Below are positions 36,907-48,987 of a stretch of 61,915 bases of DNA, one piece after another. The stretch is from Candidatus Goldiibacteriota bacterium. GTDB lineage: Bacteria; Oederibacteriota; PGYV01; DYJU01. Position numbers and translations under genes: made by a program. Under the pieces are notes generated by a model that saw nothing but the letters and a program-made list of their open reading frames with translations, was not told the DNA's origin and did not search any database. Within the stretch, counting starts at the first letter, position 1, and each line of letters begins with the position of its first letter. The stretch lies in the NCBI GenBank assembly GCA_938034975.1, contig CALHNI010000010.1, forward strand, positions 1 through 61,915, in the 5' to 3' direction.

Positions 36907-37738
36907 CTATACCCTCATTTGACTGATTTATAAAATTTAAAAAATTTATTATACCTTCTTTAATATGATAAGCAACACTATCTAAAACCTGGCTGTTTTT
37001 TATATATTCAACGTCGTTATTGTTATTTAAATTACATATTTCAATAAGCGCAGATGGCATATCAAGACCAATAAGCGGATATAAATAAGCGATATCTGTT
37101 CCACGACTTAAAAAAGGTAAAACATCATCATTTTCATTACCTGTTAATGTGCTGTCTTCGCTTATTAACCTTGCCTGAAGATATTGATGTAAAAAACTAG
37201 CAAGTTTTAAACTATTTATAATATGATATTTATGCACATCATCCCATTTTATCAATTCTGAATTTTCTTTTTTGCCTGTTAACTCTTTTCCAGCCATAGA
37301 ATATACTTTATAACCTGAGACATGCGGATTTTGTATAAAATCACAATGAATAGAAACAAAGATATTTGCTCTTTTATTATTTGAAAACATAATTCTATCA
37401 TCTTTATTCTTATATTCATCACCTTCTCTTGTTAAAAATACAGAAATTTTTGGGTTTGAACTTTCTAATTTTTTCTTTATAAGTTTACAAATTTTTAAAG
37501 TTATGTCCTTTTCATAAACTCCCTGAAAATTCACCCCAAAATCTCCACCGCCGTGAGCTGGGTCAAGAATTACAATTGCTGTTTCAGTTGAACTTTTAAT
37601 ATCTATAATCGGGGGAACGGTATTAACTGATAAAATATTATAAAAAAATATTAATAAAAAAAATAAATTATAAATTATTATTCTGAACATTATTTGAGTT
37701 TCCAATTGTAAAAAATCCAATTTTTTTGAATTTTTCAT
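36896..37738 (-). CDS. N-acetylmuramoyl-L-alanine amidase (Amidase_3); true start likely Met17 at about 37690
   Basis: IVILDPAHGGGDFG; SIHCDFIQNP; MPSALIEICNLNN; signal peptide begins at internal Met MFRIIIYNLFFLL. Confidence 0.9.
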   Translation of the reverse strand: MKNSKKLDFLQLETQIMFRIIIYNLFFLLIFFYNILSVNTVPPIIDIKSSTETAIVILDPAHGGGDFGVNFQGVYEKDITLKICKLIKKKLESSNPKISVFLTREGDEYKNKDDRIMFSNNKRANIFVSIHCDFIQNPHVSGYKVYSMAGKELTGKKENSELIKWDDVHKYHIINSLKLASFLHQYLQARLISEDSTLTGNENDDVLPFLSRGTDIAYLYPLIGLDMPSALIEICNLNNNNDVEYIKNSQVLDSVAYHIKEGIINFLNFINQSNEGIDEK

Positions 37739-38657
37739 ATCTTAAATCTAATAATTTTGGAATTGGTATGTTTTTAATTTCATTTAAATTTTTTATTATG
37801 GCATTTTTTAAATTTTCAGCAGTTAGTTTATAATCAACATGTGCTCCTTCTATTGGTTCATCAACAATTTCATCTATAACTTTTAATTCAAAAAGATCTT
37901 TTGCAGTTGGTTTTAATGCTTTTGCCGCATCTGGAGCTTTTGATGAATCACGCCATATAATTGCAGCACACCCTTCAAAAGAAATAACACTATAAGTAGC
38001 ATATTTTAACATAAGTATTCTATCACCAACACCTATTCCAAGAGCACCACCACTTCCACCTTCTCCTATTACGCAAACAATTATTGGAATTTTTAATCTT
38101 GCCATTTCAAGAAGATTTCTCGCTATTGCTTCTGCTACCCCCCTTTCTTCGCTTTCTATGCCAGGATAAGCTCCACTTGTGTCAATAAATGAAATAACAG
38201 GTAAATTAAATTTTTCTGCTAGTTTCATCAACCTTAATGCTTTTCTATATCCTTCTGGTTGTGCCATACCAAAATTTCTCATTAAATTTTCTTTTGTATC
38301 TTTTCCTTTTTGCAAACCAATAATCATAACCGGCTCATTATCAATTTTAGCTGTTCCTCCAACCAACGCTTTATCATCTTTAAAACTCCTATCTCCATGT
38401 AACTCATCAAAATCAGTAAAAATAAGTTCAACAAAATCCAAAGTTTTGGGTCTTTTAGGATGTCTCATTATCTGGACTATCTGCCATGGAGTTAAGTTGC
38501 TATAGATTTCCTGCTTTAATTTTTTTATTTTTTCTTCTAATGTTTTTAATTCAGATTCTGCATCAATTTTTTTATCTTTTGTTAATGACTTAATCTCATC
38601 AATCCTTTTTTGAATTTCAATAATTGGTTTTTCAAATTCAAGAAAAAATTCAACCAT
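37668..38657 (-). CDS. accA: Acetyl-CoA carboxylase carboxyltransferase subunit alpha
   Basis: WQIVQIMRHPKRPKTLDFVELIFTDFDELHGDRSFKDDKALVGG; IGEGGSGGALGIGVGDRILML. Confidence 0.97.
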   Translation of the reverse strand: MVEFFLEFEKPIIEIQKRIDEIKSLTKDKKIDAESELKTLEEKIKKLKQEIYSNLTPWQIVQIMRHPKRPKTLDFVELIFTDFDELHGDRSFKDDKALVGGTAKIDNEPVMIIGLQKGKDTKENLMRNFGMAQPEGYRKALRLMKLAEKFNLPVISFIDTSGAYPGIESEERGVAEAIARNLLEMARLKIPIIVCVIGEGGSGGALGIGVGDRILMLKYATYSVISFEGCAAIIWRDSSKAPDAAKALKPTAKDLFELKVIDEIVDEPIEGAHVDYKLTAENLKNAIIKNLNEIKNIPIPKLLDLRYEKFKKIGFFTIGNSNNVQNNNL

Positions 38658-38678
38658 TTATCTTTTCTCCTCAACAAT

Positions 38679-39368
38679 TTAAAAATAACTTATATATAAA
38701 ATTTTTAATATCCTGGCAAGTTTATTTTGAACATTACCAAGTCCATATTTTATACCAATATCTATTTCAATAGGGTCAAAAAAATAACCAATTCCAATAT
38801 TAAAATGACCATCCTCATTTCCAAGAATACTATCATATTCAGCACTTATTATGAATTCCTTTGTTATTGCAAATGCAATTCCTGCTCCAGCATCAATTTC
38901 TTTCCCAAATTGGGAAAATTCATTTGTATAAACCAAACCATTTAATTGCATGAAAATGCTTCCCAGATTTAACTCTTTTGTAACAGAAATAAATAATCCT
39001 TTTGCTTCAACATCCAAATAACTTTCACCTTCATACCCTATTGATATTGCGGGTATAGTTGAAGTATCATCTGTTAATCTTATTTTACCCAAAAATTTTG
39101 GCGGAAAAACAAGTTCAACATCTCCTGTTCCTATTAAATTTCTGACATTTAATGCACCACCTACCATTAATCTGTCAAAAAAACCCACATATAATCTGTT
39201 TAAAATACCACCGCCGGGATAAAATTTTATATCAACCCTTACTTCTCCACGTATCAAAGTATTGGCAGTAGGAATATCAACAAGTTCAATATTTCTTGCC
39301 TGACCGGCAAATAAAAAATTTATCAAATTTAAAAAAACAAATAAATATAAAATAATTTTTTTCATCAA
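38679..39368 (-). CDS. Exported beta-rich protein, probable outer-membrane/surface protein of unknown function
   Basis: Signal peptide; repeated beta-strand-like segments (SIGYEGESYLDVEAKGLFISV, IGIGYFFDPIEIDIGIKYGLG). Confidence 0.5.
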   Translation of the reverse strand: MMKKIILYLFVFLNLINFLFAGQARNIELVDIPTANTLIRGEVRVDIKFYPGGGILNRLYVGFFDRLMVGGALNVRNLIGTGDVELVFPPKFLGKIRLTDDTSTIPAISIGYEGESYLDVEAKGLFISVTKELNLGSIFMQLNGLVYTNEFSQFGKEIDAGAGIAFAITKEFIISAEYDSILGNEDGHFNIGIGYFFDPIEIDIGIKYGLGNVQNKLARILKILYISYF

Positions 39369-39392
39369 AACACCTCATTGCTGCGTTATTTA

Positions 39393-40073
39393 TTATTGAA
39401 TTTTACTTTGTAATTTTTTTTGTTCATCTTCTAATTTAAGCAAATTCATATGCTGTTCATTTTGCTTTAAACTTATTAACTCTATTTTTTCTTTTATTTT
39501 TGCCATTCTTTTAAATACAATTATAAAGAAGGTAATTAATATAAGAAGTATAAGTAAAATAAGTATAACAAATAAAATTAAAATTTTAAAATCTTTGGTT
39601 AATTTTATAAATTTTGACTCATTATCCGTAATTTTTTTATCTAATACTTCGGTCTGATATTTTTTAATTTCTGTGTTTTCCACGGAAATAGCATTAATTA
39701 AATTTAAAATTCGTTTATTTTGCTGTTCTTCTTTAACTTTGATATAGTTTTTCAATTTTTTTATCAGTTCATCATAATCAATATAATTTTCAGTGATTAT
39801 GTCATTTTGTTTCTTGTCTAATTTAATTATCTTTAATTTTTCTTTCTCATCTAGTATCATATCATAAAGTGCAGAATAACGGATGTTATCTTTATCTATT
39901 TGCAATGCCCGCGTAAGAATGTTTATTGCATTATCAAAATCTCCTTCTAAATAGTATTTAATAGCAATATTATAGTATTTTTCCGGACCGTTTTTTTTAT
40001 CTTTTGAATAAATATTTATTACTAAAAAAAATATCCAAAAAAAGATCAAATAAATTTTTAAGTATCTTTTCAT
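39393..40073 (-). CDS. TPR-containing membrane protein of unknown function
   Basis: YYNIAIKYYLEGDFDNAINILTRALQIDKDN TPR; C-terminal TM helix and coiled coil. Confidence 0.6.
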   Translation of the reverse strand: MKRYLKIYLIFFWIFFLVINIYSKDKKNGPEKYYNIAIKYYLEGDFDNAINILTRALQIDKDNIRYSALYDMILDEKEKLKIIKLDKKQNDIITENYIDYDELIKKLKNYIKVKEEQQNKRILNLINAISVENTEIKKYQTEVLDKKITDNESKFIKLTKDFKILILFVILILLILLILITFFIIVFKRMAKIKEKIELISLKQNEQHMNLLKLEDEQKKLQSKIQ

Positions 40074-41404
40074 TTTTTATTTTCCATGTTTAACAATTTT
40101 TCAATTTTTTCTTTCAAAATTATTATATCAGCGTTTTTATTATCTATTTTTTCAGCTTCTTTTAAATCATTTAATGCTTCTTTATATTTACCACTAATAT
40201 ACATCATCTGGGCATTTTTGTAAAACAATTTTATTTTACTATCCATTTGTTTGGGAGTAATTTCTATTTTACCTGATGTTTCTTTTTCTATTCCATTATA
40301 TACCGCATATATTTCTATGGTATATTCAAGTCCATTTTCAAGATTTTCTATTAAAAAATTTGCTTCTGAACTTTTAGCATTTTTTTCCTTAATTATATTC
40401 TCGCCACTTTTAGATTTAATATATACTCTATAAATATCCGGTTTTCCAAAATTAGATACCCATTTTATATATGCTTTTTTATCACCTGAAAATATTTTAA
40501 CATTTATAGGTGATAAATAGTTATCATAAAACAAAGAAATTTTTAAATCAATTTTATGAGTTACGCCTAGTTCTTCTGTATGATTTAAAAACGAATAATT
40601 GATTTCATAATTTTTTGTTAAAATTCCAAAACCAAAAGTTAAGCTTGATAATACAGTTGTAAAACCCGAATAGCCAATCCTTAATGAAATAAAATTTATT
40701 TTTTTTTCAAGACCGAATTTTATCATTGTTTTATAATTATTTATAAACTTTTTGTCATTAATAATATCAATGTCACAGGTTAAATTAAATAAATCATTAG
40801 AAATATAACCGATCCCGGATTTTATCAGCAATGGGATTTTTTCTTCTATACCATTTTTCCATCTTATACTTGATTGCATATCAAAGATTGACAGTCCAAA
40901 ATTTATACTATCTGCTAAAAGAGTATTTTTAATTTTATAAATAACCCCAATATCTGCGCTTAACGCATAAGCATTGCCATCATATAAAGCATAGAGATAT
41001 TTTAAATTAATACCTGTTCCCAATTCCTTTTCTTTATCAATTAAAATCGGGAATGAAAAAGTTAAAGAATATATATCTTCCCGTGTATTATCACCATTTA
41101 AATATGAAAGTCCGGAAAGTGCCGCAGTTAAATAAGGTGAAAAATTATTTAAAATAATTGCTCCCAAAACATTCCTTTTAATATTCACAATTCCGCCATA
41201 AAAACCTGAAAATTCAAAATTTTTTATGTGATAAATACCGGCCGGATTATAATATATTGAACTTAAATCTTCATAGGCACAGAAAGCGCTGCCCATTGCC
41301 GAAGATTTTGCTCCAGGAACCAGCACGCCACCTTTTTCATAAACACCATAAATATTAAAAGCAAAAATCAATATTAATAAAATTATTTTAAAAATTTCTT
41401 TCAC
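40070..41404 (-). CDS. PorV/UPF0164-like outer-membrane protein with Fn3 and C-terminal TPR
   Basis: PGAKSSAMGSAFCAYEDLSSIYYNPAGIYHI; GLEYTIEIYAVYNG; YISGKYKEALNDLKEAEKIDNKNAD. Confidence 0.75.
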   Translation of the reverse strand: MKEIFKIILLILIFAFNIYGVYEKGGVLVPGAKSSAMGSAFCAYEDLSSIYYNPAGIYHIKNFEFSGFYGGIVNIKRNVLGAIILNNFSPYLTAALSGLSYLNGDNTREDIYSLTFSFPILIDKEKELGTGINLKYLYALYDGNAYALSADIGVIYKIKNTLLADSINFGLSIFDMQSSIRWKNGIEEKIPLLIKSGIGYISNDLFNLTCDIDIINDKKFINNYKTMIKFGLEKKINFISLRIGYSGFTTVLSSLTFGFGILTKNYEINYSFLNHTEELGVTHKIDLKISLFYDNYLSPINVKIFSGDKKAYIKWVSNFGKPDIYRVYIKSKSGENIIKEKNAKSSEANFLIENLENGLEYTIEIYAVYNGIEKETSGKIEITPKQMDSKIKLFYKNAQMMYISGKYKEALNDLKEAEKIDNKNADIIILKEKIEKLLNMENKK

Positions 41405-43299
41405 TTTTTTATTCCTTTTATTTTACTTTTAAGTTCAATTGCCGGCATAAAATTTTTATCCTGTTCTAATATATTTGCCAATATTTTCTCAGCTTTTTCA
41501 TACTCATTTTTAATATAATAACACAAAGCCAAATTATAATTCAAGTATTTTGAATTTTTATCATATTTTAATCCATTTCTTAATGTATTTAATGCTTTAT
41601 CAATTTCACCTTTTTGTATATATATGGTTCCCAAATTGTTATATGCAGATTTATATGTTGGATTGAATTTTAATAACTTTTCGTAAATTTCACCTGCACT
41701 TTCCAACTCTCCATTATTTGACAAAGAATTTCCTAAATTATAATAAGCAGAAGAAAAATACGGAAAAAGTTTTATTGCTTTTAAAAAATAAATTTTTGCT
41801 TCTTCATAGTTTTTTAAAAAATTTAATGCTGTTCCTGAATAAAAATTTAGTTGATAATCATCTTTTATAATTTCTTTATATTTAGCAATATAATTATGCA
41901 TATTTTCTAAATTACCCTTTGCCAATTGATAAGAAAAGTATTGAATTAAATAATATCTTTCATAAAAATTTTTTGTGAATTTTATATTTAAAAAAATCAT
42001 AATAAAAATAATAAACAAAATTATTAATTTGAATTGACTATTAATTCTGATTATCTTGAAATCATCTTTATCACATAATATAAAACCAGATAATATATAA
42101 AAAAAAATTACAAATGGATTGGAAAACGGGAAATTAAAGATTGCAAATATTAATACTCCTGACATTGAAATTATAAATGGATAATAAATGTTGTTGTCTT
42201 TATCGTGTTTTTTTATAAATTTATAAAAAGGATAAAATAAAAGTAACAAAAAAATAAAAAAAGCTGTTATACCCTGTTCAGATAAAACCTGAATATAATC
42301 ATTATGCGAATATGCTTCATCATGAACTTCTATGTAATCAGGGAAATTTTTTTTGCCATATAAAATTCCCTGATAATATGGTGTAAAAATTCTGTAATTT
42401 CCAGATCCTACGCCGAAAATAGGATAATTCTTTATCATTAAAAAAGATGATTCCCATAAAAATTTTCTTATATTTATAGAATCATGTTTTTTACTTAAAA
42501 AAACAAAAGCATTTACAAATAAAACAACTATACTTAAAAATAACATTAACAATATAATTTTTTTATATTTAAGGTTAAATTTTTGTAAAATTATTTTAAT
42601 AAAAAATATAAAAAAAATAATTATCTGACATAATATGCTAATTATTCCGCTTAAACTTTTTGTTAATAATAATGAAATAAAGTTTAATAATATAAAAAAT
42701 AAAAAAATTATCCTGTTATTTTCAATATATTTATAAATCAGTAAAGGTAATAAAATAATAAGATAAACAGCATAATTATCCGGATTTCCAAATATACTAT
42801 AAATTCTGGAATTGAATGTATTTTTATTTAAAAAAGGTATTTCAAAAAATTTCATAAATGACAGATATTGAAAAATGCCGATAATTATTATAAAAAAATT
42901 TATAAATGTCATAAAATCTATTATTTTCCTAATATTTTGATTTTGAGAAGATATATAAAATATAATTATAAATGATATACACAGCCAAACAAATAATCTT
43001 TCCTGCAAAACTAATATGTTTTTTTCAAAATTATTAATTCCTGATATAAAAATTGAAAAAATAAATGCCAATATAATTATTTTGTATAAGTTTAAATTAA
43101 AATAAATATCTTTTTTTAAAAATATAATAACGGCAAGCCCAACAAGCAAAAAAAGCATAAGAACAAATGCATAAATTTCTTTAATGGAATAAGTAAAATA
43201 AAAAATATAAGGAATTAAAAAAAATAAACTTAAATTCAGATAAGACAAAACATTTATTTCGGTAATTTTTCTTAAATATTTTAACACCATTAAATTCAA
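41401..43299 (-). CDS. O-antigen ligase / Wzy-type polytopic membrane protein fused to TPRs
   Basis: [17 protein letters not shown]...[28 protein letters not shown]-terminal TPRs. Confidence 0.85.
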   Translation of the reverse strand: MNLMVLKYLRKITEINVLSYLNLSLFFLIPYIFYFTYSIKEIYAFVLMLFLLVGLAVIIFLKKDIYFNLNLYKIIILAFIFSIFISGINNFEKNILVLQERLFVWLCISFIIIFYISSQNQNIRKIIDFMTFINFFIIIIGIFQYLSFMKFFEIPFLNKNTFNSRIYSIFGNPDNYAVYLIILLPLLIYKYIENNRIIFLFFILLNFISLLLTKSLSGIISILCQIIIFFIFFIKIILQKFNLKYKKIILLMLFLSIVVLFVNAFVFLSKKHDSINIRKFLWESSFLMIKNYPIFGVGSGNYRIFTPYYQGILYGKKNFPDYIEVHDEAYSHNDYIQVLSEQGITAFFIFLLLLFYPFYKFIKKHDKDNNIYYPFIISMSGVLIFAIFNFPFSNPFVIFFYILSGFILCDKDDFKIIRINSQFKLIILFIIFIMIFLNIKFTKNFYERYYLIQYFSYQLAKGNLENMHNYIAKYKEIIKDDYQLNFYSGTALNFLKNYEEAKIYFLKAIKLFPYFSSAYYNLGNSLSNNGELESAGEIYEKLLKFNPTYKSAYNNLGTIYIQKGEIDKALNTLRNGLKYDKNSKYLNYNLALCYYIKNEYEKAEKILANILEQDKNFMPAIELKSKIKGIKK

Positions 43300-43766
43300 T
43301 CTTGCTTTTGTTCTTTTTCGTCTAAAAATCTTTTTAATTCTTTTGTAAATGCATTTATATCCTTGAATTGTCTATAAACTGAAGCAAATCTCACATATGC
43401 AACTTCATCTACTTTGGCTAATCTTTCAATTACCATTTCGCCAATTACATCAGAGGATACTTCTTTTTCCATTCTGCTGTATAACTGTTTTTCTATATCG
43501 TTTGCTATTTCCTCTAATTTTTCCATTGAAACAGGCCTTTTTTCACATGCCTTAATCAAGCCATTTAGTATTTTCTTCTTGTCAAATACTTCACGTCTTT
43601 TATCTTTTTTAATAATCATCGGGAGGGCATATTCTATCTGTTCATAGGTTGTAAACCTTTTTCCGCATTTTAAACACTCACGTCTCCTTCTTATAGCATC
43701 ACCATCTTTGCTTTCGCGCGAATCTACAACTTTATCTTCCTTATAACCACAATATGGACATTTCAC
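43296..43766 (-). CDS. nrdR: Transcriptional repressor NrdR
   Basis: [45 protein letters not shown]. Confidence 0.97.
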   Translation of the reverse strand: MKCPYCGYKEDKVVDSRESKDGDAIRRRRECLKCGKRFTTYEQIEYALPMIIKKDKRREVFDKKKILNGLIKACEKRPVSMEKLEEIANDIEKQLYSRMEKEVSSDVIGEMVIERLAKVDEVAYVRFASVYRQFKDINAFTKELKRFLDEKEQKQD

Positions 43767-43768
43767 TT

Positions 43769-46207
43769 TTATTTTTTCCTTTTTCTTAGTTGTTCAAGCG
43801 GTTCAATAGCTCTTTTATCCTGCGGGTCAAGTTTTAAAACTTTTTCATACATTTCAATTGCTTTTTCATTATTATTTATCATTGTATATAGTTTCCCTAA
43901 ATTTAAATAACCTTCTTTATAATCAGGTCTTATATTAACTGCCTTTTCAAACATTTTTATCGCATTCTCATAATCTCTTAAATTAACATAAATAATTGCA
44001 AGATTACTATAAGTTGATGCCTCTGAAACATAATCTCTGAACCATTGTTTCTTATCTATTGCCTGTTCATAATAATATTTTGCTTCACCAATTTTTTCTA
44101 TACCCTGCAACATATTTATATAACCTAAATAACTAAAAGGTGTTGCAAAACCAGGATAAATTTCAGTGTATCTTTTGCATATTTCTGTTGCTTTATCCCA
44201 TTGACGCATATTTATATAAATTGTAGCAAGATCAAGGCCAAAATAAGCATTATTTGGGTCTCTTTCTATGGCTTGGTTATACAGCATTATTGCTTCGTTG
44301 TATTTGGAACTATCTATTGTTTCCCCATAAAATTTATATACCCTTGCTAAATTATTATAATTATAACCATTCATATTATTCATTTTTATTGTATGAGAAT
44401 GAATATTTATTGCCTGGTTTATAAAAAATAATCTTTTATTTATATCCTGTTGTTCACGCATCGCTCTTTCATATGCAATCCCGTATTTAACCCAGTAAAT
44501 TTCCCTATATGGATTTAATATAACTGATTTTGCATAATAAGGTATTGCAAGTTCATTCTGATTTGCTGTTACACCTATATTACCTATTTTAAAATAAATA
44601 TCCGCTGCCCAGAAACGAATTAAATAAATTTCTAAAATCACACATAAAAAAATCAGTAAAAAAACTATAAATTTTTTATTTTTTTCTATTAAATCAGAAA
44701 ATTTTTTGGAAAAATTATAAATATAAAACTTTTTCTGGGAACTATCAAATGATATTATAACTCCAAGAGAAAGCCAGAAAACTAGTCCATAAGCAACAAC
44801 AGTATAATTAAATAATCCCTGAATAGTATATGCTATAACAGCCATAAAAATTGAAAATATAATGTAGCGTTGAATAATATTTTTTTCATTAAATATGAGA
44901 TTAAATGACTTTTTAAAAAAAGAAATAAAAATTAAAATAAAAAAACTAAATCCTAAAATTCCCTGAGTTGACAAAATCTGTAAAAATATATTGTGGGTTT
45001 TCTCGGGTGTCCCATTCCATTCAAGTTGCCAGTATATAGGAAATCTATAATAAGGAAACATAACCTGAAATGTATCAAGCCCAGTTCCAAAAATAGGATA
45101 ATCACGAAACATCATAAGCGCACTTTTCCATATATAAATCCTCGGGGTCATTACAATTCCGGTAAAAGAAAATAACATTTTGCTTCTTTGCCATAAAGTA
45201 TTAAAAGCTTCCTGAATTTTGGGTATAAATAAAGATAATACAAGTAAAATTGCAAATGCCAAAAACCATCTCTTATTTTTTTTAAAAAGTTCATTTTCTT
45301 CTTTTCTTGCATCTATAAAAGTATAAATAATTATTGCAAATACTGTAAATAAAAAACTTATAAAGCCGGCTCTTGATTTTGTTAAAAAAAGAACCAAGAT
45401 TGAAAAAATTAAAACTAAAAGTATAAAAAGTTTTAATGCTAAATTTGAAAGATGATATGAAAATTTCTGATTTATATTCTTTATAAATAAAACAAATCCT
45501 GTTGTTAAAATAAAAAATAATGTTGCATAAATAAAATTCACTTTAAGATAAATTAAAATAGCAATAATAAAAAAACCCGTAACAATCAATGGGGTTATTA
45601 TTTTTTCAGGTGTTTTATGAATTATAAAAAACAATATAAAAAGAACCGGTATTGTTTCTACCAAATAAGCAGCCAGAAAATTTGGATTACCAAGCGTTGA
45701 AAAAAATCTTTCAGGGCTATAAGTTTCCGGATTCCATTTCACAAAATCCCAGCCTAAATTTTGAGCTAGTCCATATAAAGAAACAATTAAGGAAGCAATC
45801 ACAATTGCCATTAGTATTTTGTAAATATTATTTATTTTGTTTACAAAATTAACAACCAAATAGTAAAAACAAAAATAATTTAAAACAGTTAATATACCTT
45901 CAAAATCTTCATAGACTCCATAAACAGAAGTTAAAAAATTTTTAGTTATAAAAGTAGTTATAATTGACATAATCAAATAACCAACAATCGGGAAATCAAA
46001 ATTTGTTTTAATAAGTAATATACGTTTTTCAAGTGTAAATTTAATGAAGGCAAGAGATACTGAAAAAACTGTAAAAAATCTTAAGATAAACATTTTATTT
46101 ATTTCAAAAACATCATTTGTCATTGTGTAAAAAATTATAGGTGTTAATAAAACAACAGTAACCACACTTATCTCAATGTATTTTTCAATAAATTTTTTTA
46201 AAAGCAA
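43769..46207 (-). CDS. O-antigen ligase / Wzy-type polytopic membrane protein fused to TPRs (paralog)
   Basis: [18 protein letters not shown]...[24 protein letters not shown]-terminal TPRs. Confidence 0.86.
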   Translation of the reverse strand: MLLKKFIEKYIEISVVTVVLLTPIIFYTMTNDVFEINKMFILRFFTVFSVSLAFIKFTLEKRILLIKTNFDFPIVGYLIMSIITTFITKNFLTSVYGVYEDFEGILTVLNYFCFYYLVVNFVNKINNIYKILMAIVIASLIVSLYGLAQNLGWDFVKWNPETYSPERFFSTLGNPNFLAAYLVETIPVLFILFFIIHKTPEKIITPLIVTGFFIIAILIYLKVNFIYATLFFILTTGFVLFIKNINQKFSYHLSNLALKLFILLVLIFSILVLFLTKSRAGFISFLFTVFAIIIYTFIDARKEENELFKKNKRWFLAFAILLVLSLFIPKIQEAFNTLWQRSKMLFSFTGIVMTPRIYIWKSALMMFRDYPIFGTGLDTFQVMFPYYRFPIYWQLEWNGTPEKTHNIFLQILSTQGILGFSFFILIFISFFKKSFNLIFNEKNIIQRYIIFSIFMAVIAYTIQGLFNYTVVAYGLVFWLSLGVIISFDSSQKKFYIYNFSKKFSDLIEKNKKFIVFLLIFLCVILEIYLIRFWAADIYFKIGNIGVTANQNELAIPYYAKSVILNPYREIYWVKYGIAYERAMREQQDINKRLFFINQAINIHSHTIKMNNMNGYNYNNLARVYKFYGETIDSSKYNEAIMLYNQAIERDPNNAYFGLDLATIYINMRQWDKATEICKRYTEIYPGFATPFSYLGYINMLQGIEKIGEAKYYYEQAIDKKQWFRDYVSEASTYSNLAIIYVNLRDYENAIKMFEKAVNIRPDYKEGYLNLGKLYTMINNNEKAIEMYEKVLKLDPQDKRAIEPLEQLRKRKK

Positions 46208-46225
46208 ATTTATACTCCTTTTAAA

Positions 46226-46648
46226 TTAATATATTGTATAACAATTTCCAAGTATATCATTTGCAATTGAATTTATGTATACATCCCCATTTATATAATT
46301 ATAATACCAGCCGCTACCTAAAGTATTTGGAATTCCTGAGCCCAAAGTTACGCCGTTACCAAAAGGTGAATTTGAATATGGCCTTTTTACTTTAACATAA
46401 GGGATTGTTTCACCTATGAATTTTTTAAATTCTGGACACACATTAACATCTATTGTTGGTGGCAAATTTAAATTTTCTGCTGTATATATATTGATCGCCG
46501 AGCGCAAAGAAGATAAATTTCCAAGAGTTGCACCTAAATTTGCCCGCTCAATTGCTTCGCCATATTTTGGCAAAGCAATACCAACAAGTAATCCCAAAAT
46601 GCCAACAATAATCAAAAGTTCAATTAAAGTAAATGCACTTTTTTTCAT
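46226..46648 (-). CDS. Type IV pilin-like / pseudopilin protein
   Basis: KSAFTLIELLIIVGILGLLVGIALPKYGEAIERA prepilin motif. Confidence 0.92.
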   Translation of the reverse strand: MKKSAFTLIELLIIVGILGLLVGIALPKYGEAIERANLGATLGNLSSLRSAINIYTAENLNLPPTIDVNVCPEFKKFIGETIPYVKVKRPYSNSPFGNGVTLGSGIPNTLGSGWYYNYINGDVYINSIANDILGNCYTIY

Positions 46649-46651
46649 AAA

Positions 46652-47299
46652 TTATATTATAAACTTTTCTGATGATTTTTTTAAATCATTAACAATCTTA
46701 TCCAATTCTATTATAGCATCTTTTACATCACTTTTTAAATCCTTCTGTGTATTCAGATCATTTTTTAATTTTTGTGTTATTAAAAATATCCTGTCTATAA
46801 TTTGTCTGTTTTCTTTAACAAGTGATTTCAATCCATTTATAACTTTATTTAAAGATTCTGCTATATCATGAAATTCATCTCCTTTTCTGAATTTAACATG
46901 TTGATTTAAATTTCCTTTTGCCAGTTCATCACATATCCTCTTTACCCTGAATAATGGTCCTGCTATTTTATGGGAGTAAAATATACCAATTAAAGAAAAT
47001 ATTACCAATAAAATTATAATAGGAATTATAAGAAGTTCTGATGTTTTAATGAAAATGTTAACTAATTTTTTTGATGCTTCAGGTATAAAGAAATACTCTT
47101 TAATTACATTTGACCATATTATATAAAAAGTTGTAAATGATACTGAAACTACAGTTACCAGCATAACACCAATAATAATAAATAAATATTTGAATTGAAA
47201 AGATTTGTTTATTATATATATATGCCGTTTATATTTTTTTTCCATTTTTTTCTCCCTTTTTAAATTAATAAGTTGTATAACTTTTACCATCAATATCAA
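46652..47299 (-). CDS. Membrane HAMP-domain protein without recognisable output domain (start likely about 47245)
   Basis: Two TM helices; IAGPLFRVKRICDELAKGNLNQHVKFRKGDEFHDIAESLNKVI HAMP. Confidence 0.82.
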   Translation of the reverse strand: MILMVKVIQLINLKREKKMEKKYKRHIYIINKSFQFKYLFIIIGVMLVTVVSVSFTTFYIIWSNVIKEYFFIPEASKKLVNIFIKTSELLIIPIIILLVIFSLIGIFYSHKIAGPLFRVKRICDELAKGNLNQHVKFRKGDEFHDIAESLNKVINGLKSLVKENRQIIDRIFLITQKLKNDLNTQKDLKSDVKDAIIELDKIVNDLKKSSEKFII

Positions 47300-47693
47300 T
47301 GGCTATTGAATTTATGTATACTTCCCCATTGGTATAATTATAATACCATCCACTACCAAAAGTATTTGGAACCGCTGTTCCCAGAGTTACTCCATTTCCA
47401 TAAGGCGGATTTGAATATGGTCTTTTTGCTTTTACATATGGAAGAGTATTTCCTATATTTTCTCTAAAGGCAATACAAGAAGCAGGATCAATTGTAGGTG
47501 GCCACCCCATGTTATTAGAATAATATATAGAAAGCGCTGAACGAATTGATGTTAAATTGCCCATGGTTGCACCTAAATTTGCCTTTTCAAGTAAATCCCC
47601 ATATTTAGGAATAGCAATTGCTACAAGTAAACCTATCATTGCAACAACTACTAGAAGTTCTATTAAGGTAAATGAATTTTTTTTGTAAATCAA
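47265..47693 (-). CDS. Type IV pilin-like / pseudopilin protein (paralog)
   Basis: KNSFTLIELLVVVAMIGLLVAIAIPKYGDLLEKANLGATMGNL. Confidence 0.93.
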   Translation of the reverse strand: MIYKKNSFTLIELLVVVAMIGLLVAIAIPKYGDLLEKANLGATMGNLTSIRSALSIYYSNNMGWPPTIDPASCIAFRENIGNTLPYVKAKRPYSNPPYGNGVTLGTAVPNTFGSGWYYNYTNGEVYINSIAIDIDGKSYTTY

Positions 47694-47722
47694 AATTAAC
47701 CCTCCTTTTAATTATCTTAAAT

Positions 47723-48967
47723 TTAAGTATACACAGGATATTCAGAACATAAATTTTTTACTTTTTTATTTATATCATTAATAATGGTTTCGTTATTTAT
47801 ATTTTTTAAAACAGCATCCAGCCATTCAGCAATTAATAACATCTCGTTTTCTTTTAATCCACGGGCTGTCACAGCTGGAGTTCCTATACGTATACCGCTT
47901 GTTATAAATGGACTTTGCGTATCAAAGGGAACTGCATTCTTATTAACAACGATTCCTGCTTTTTCAAGTGCAATTGCAGCGTCTTTTCCGGTTATATTGT
48001 TATCCCTTAAGTCAATTAAAATAAGATGACAATCTGTTCCACCTGTTAATACTTTGTAACCTAATTTTATTAAAGCATCTGCAAGAGTCCTTGCATTTTT
48101 TAAAACCTGTATCTGGTATTTTTTGAATTCTTCTGACATGGCTTTCTTAAAACAAATTGCTTTTGCAGCAATTACGTGCATCAATGGACCACCTTGTATT
48201 CCAGGAAATACAGCAGAGTTAATTTTTTTTGAATGCTGCTCTTTGCATAATATCAAACCACTTCTCGGTCCTTTTAATGTTTTATGTGTAGTGGTTGTAA
48301 CAAAATCAGAATAAGGAACAGGACTGTCATATATTCCTGCTGCGATAAGACCCGCATAATGCGCTATATCAGCCAGAAGAAAAGCGCCAACTTCATCAGC
48401 AATTTCTTTGAATTTTCTAAAATCAATCTGCCTCGGATAAGCACTTGCTCCGCAAACTATAATTTTAGGTCTTATCTCTTTTGCTATCTGTCTTACTTTT
48501 TCATAATCAATAAGATACGTTTGTGGATCGACACCATAATAATATGCTTTATAAATTTTACCGGAAGAAGAAGCAGAACTGCCATGTGTTAAATGACCAC
48601 CTGCAGATAAATCCATGCCAAGTAATATATCCCCTGGATTAAGACAGGAAAGATAAACTGCCTGGTTAGCTTGCGAACCAGAAGTAGGCTGAACATTTGC
48701 ATGATCGGCACCAAATAATTTTTTTGCTCTTTCAATTGCGATTTCTTCTATTTTATCATAATATTCTGTGCCCTGATAAAATCTTTTGCCAGGATAACCC
48801 TCTGCGTATTTATTAGTAAGGATAGATCCAGTTGCCTGTAAAATTGCTTCATCGGCATAATTTTCTGATGCTATCATAAGTAAATTTTCCTGCTGCCTTT
48901 TTAATTCCTTTTCTATAAAATCCGCAATTTCAGGATCAATATTTTTTATATAACTTGTAAAATCCAT
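47723..48967 (-). CDS. glyA: Serine hydroxymethyltransferase
   Basis: [51 protein letters not shown]. Confidence 0.98.
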   Translation of the reverse strand: MDFTSYIKNIDPEIADFIEKELKRQQENLLMIASENYADEAILQATGSILTNKYAEGYPGKRFYQGTEYYDKIEEIAIERAKKLFGADHANVQPTSGSQANQAVYLSCLNPGDILLGMDLSAGGHLTHGSSASSSGKIYKAYYYGVDPQTYLIDYEKVRQIAKEIRPKIIVCGASAYPRQIDFRKFKEIADEVGAFLLADIAHYAGLIAAGIYDSPVPYSDFVTTTTHKTLKGPRSGLILCKEQHSKKINSAVFPGIQGGPLMHVIAAKAICFKKAMSEEFKKYQIQVLKNARTLADALIKLGYKVLTGGTDCHLILIDLRDNNITGKDAAIALEKAGIVVNKNAVPFDTQSPFITSGIRIGTPAVTARGLKENEMLLIAEWLDAVLKNINNETIINDINKKVKNLCSEYPVYT

Positions 48968-48987
48968 TTAAATTTCCTCCGCTTATT

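Noticed and set aside
37668-37738. 71-bp overlap between accA and amidase
   Set aside because: An internal Met (about 37690) starts a proper signal peptide, which reduces the overlap; annotated start likely wrong
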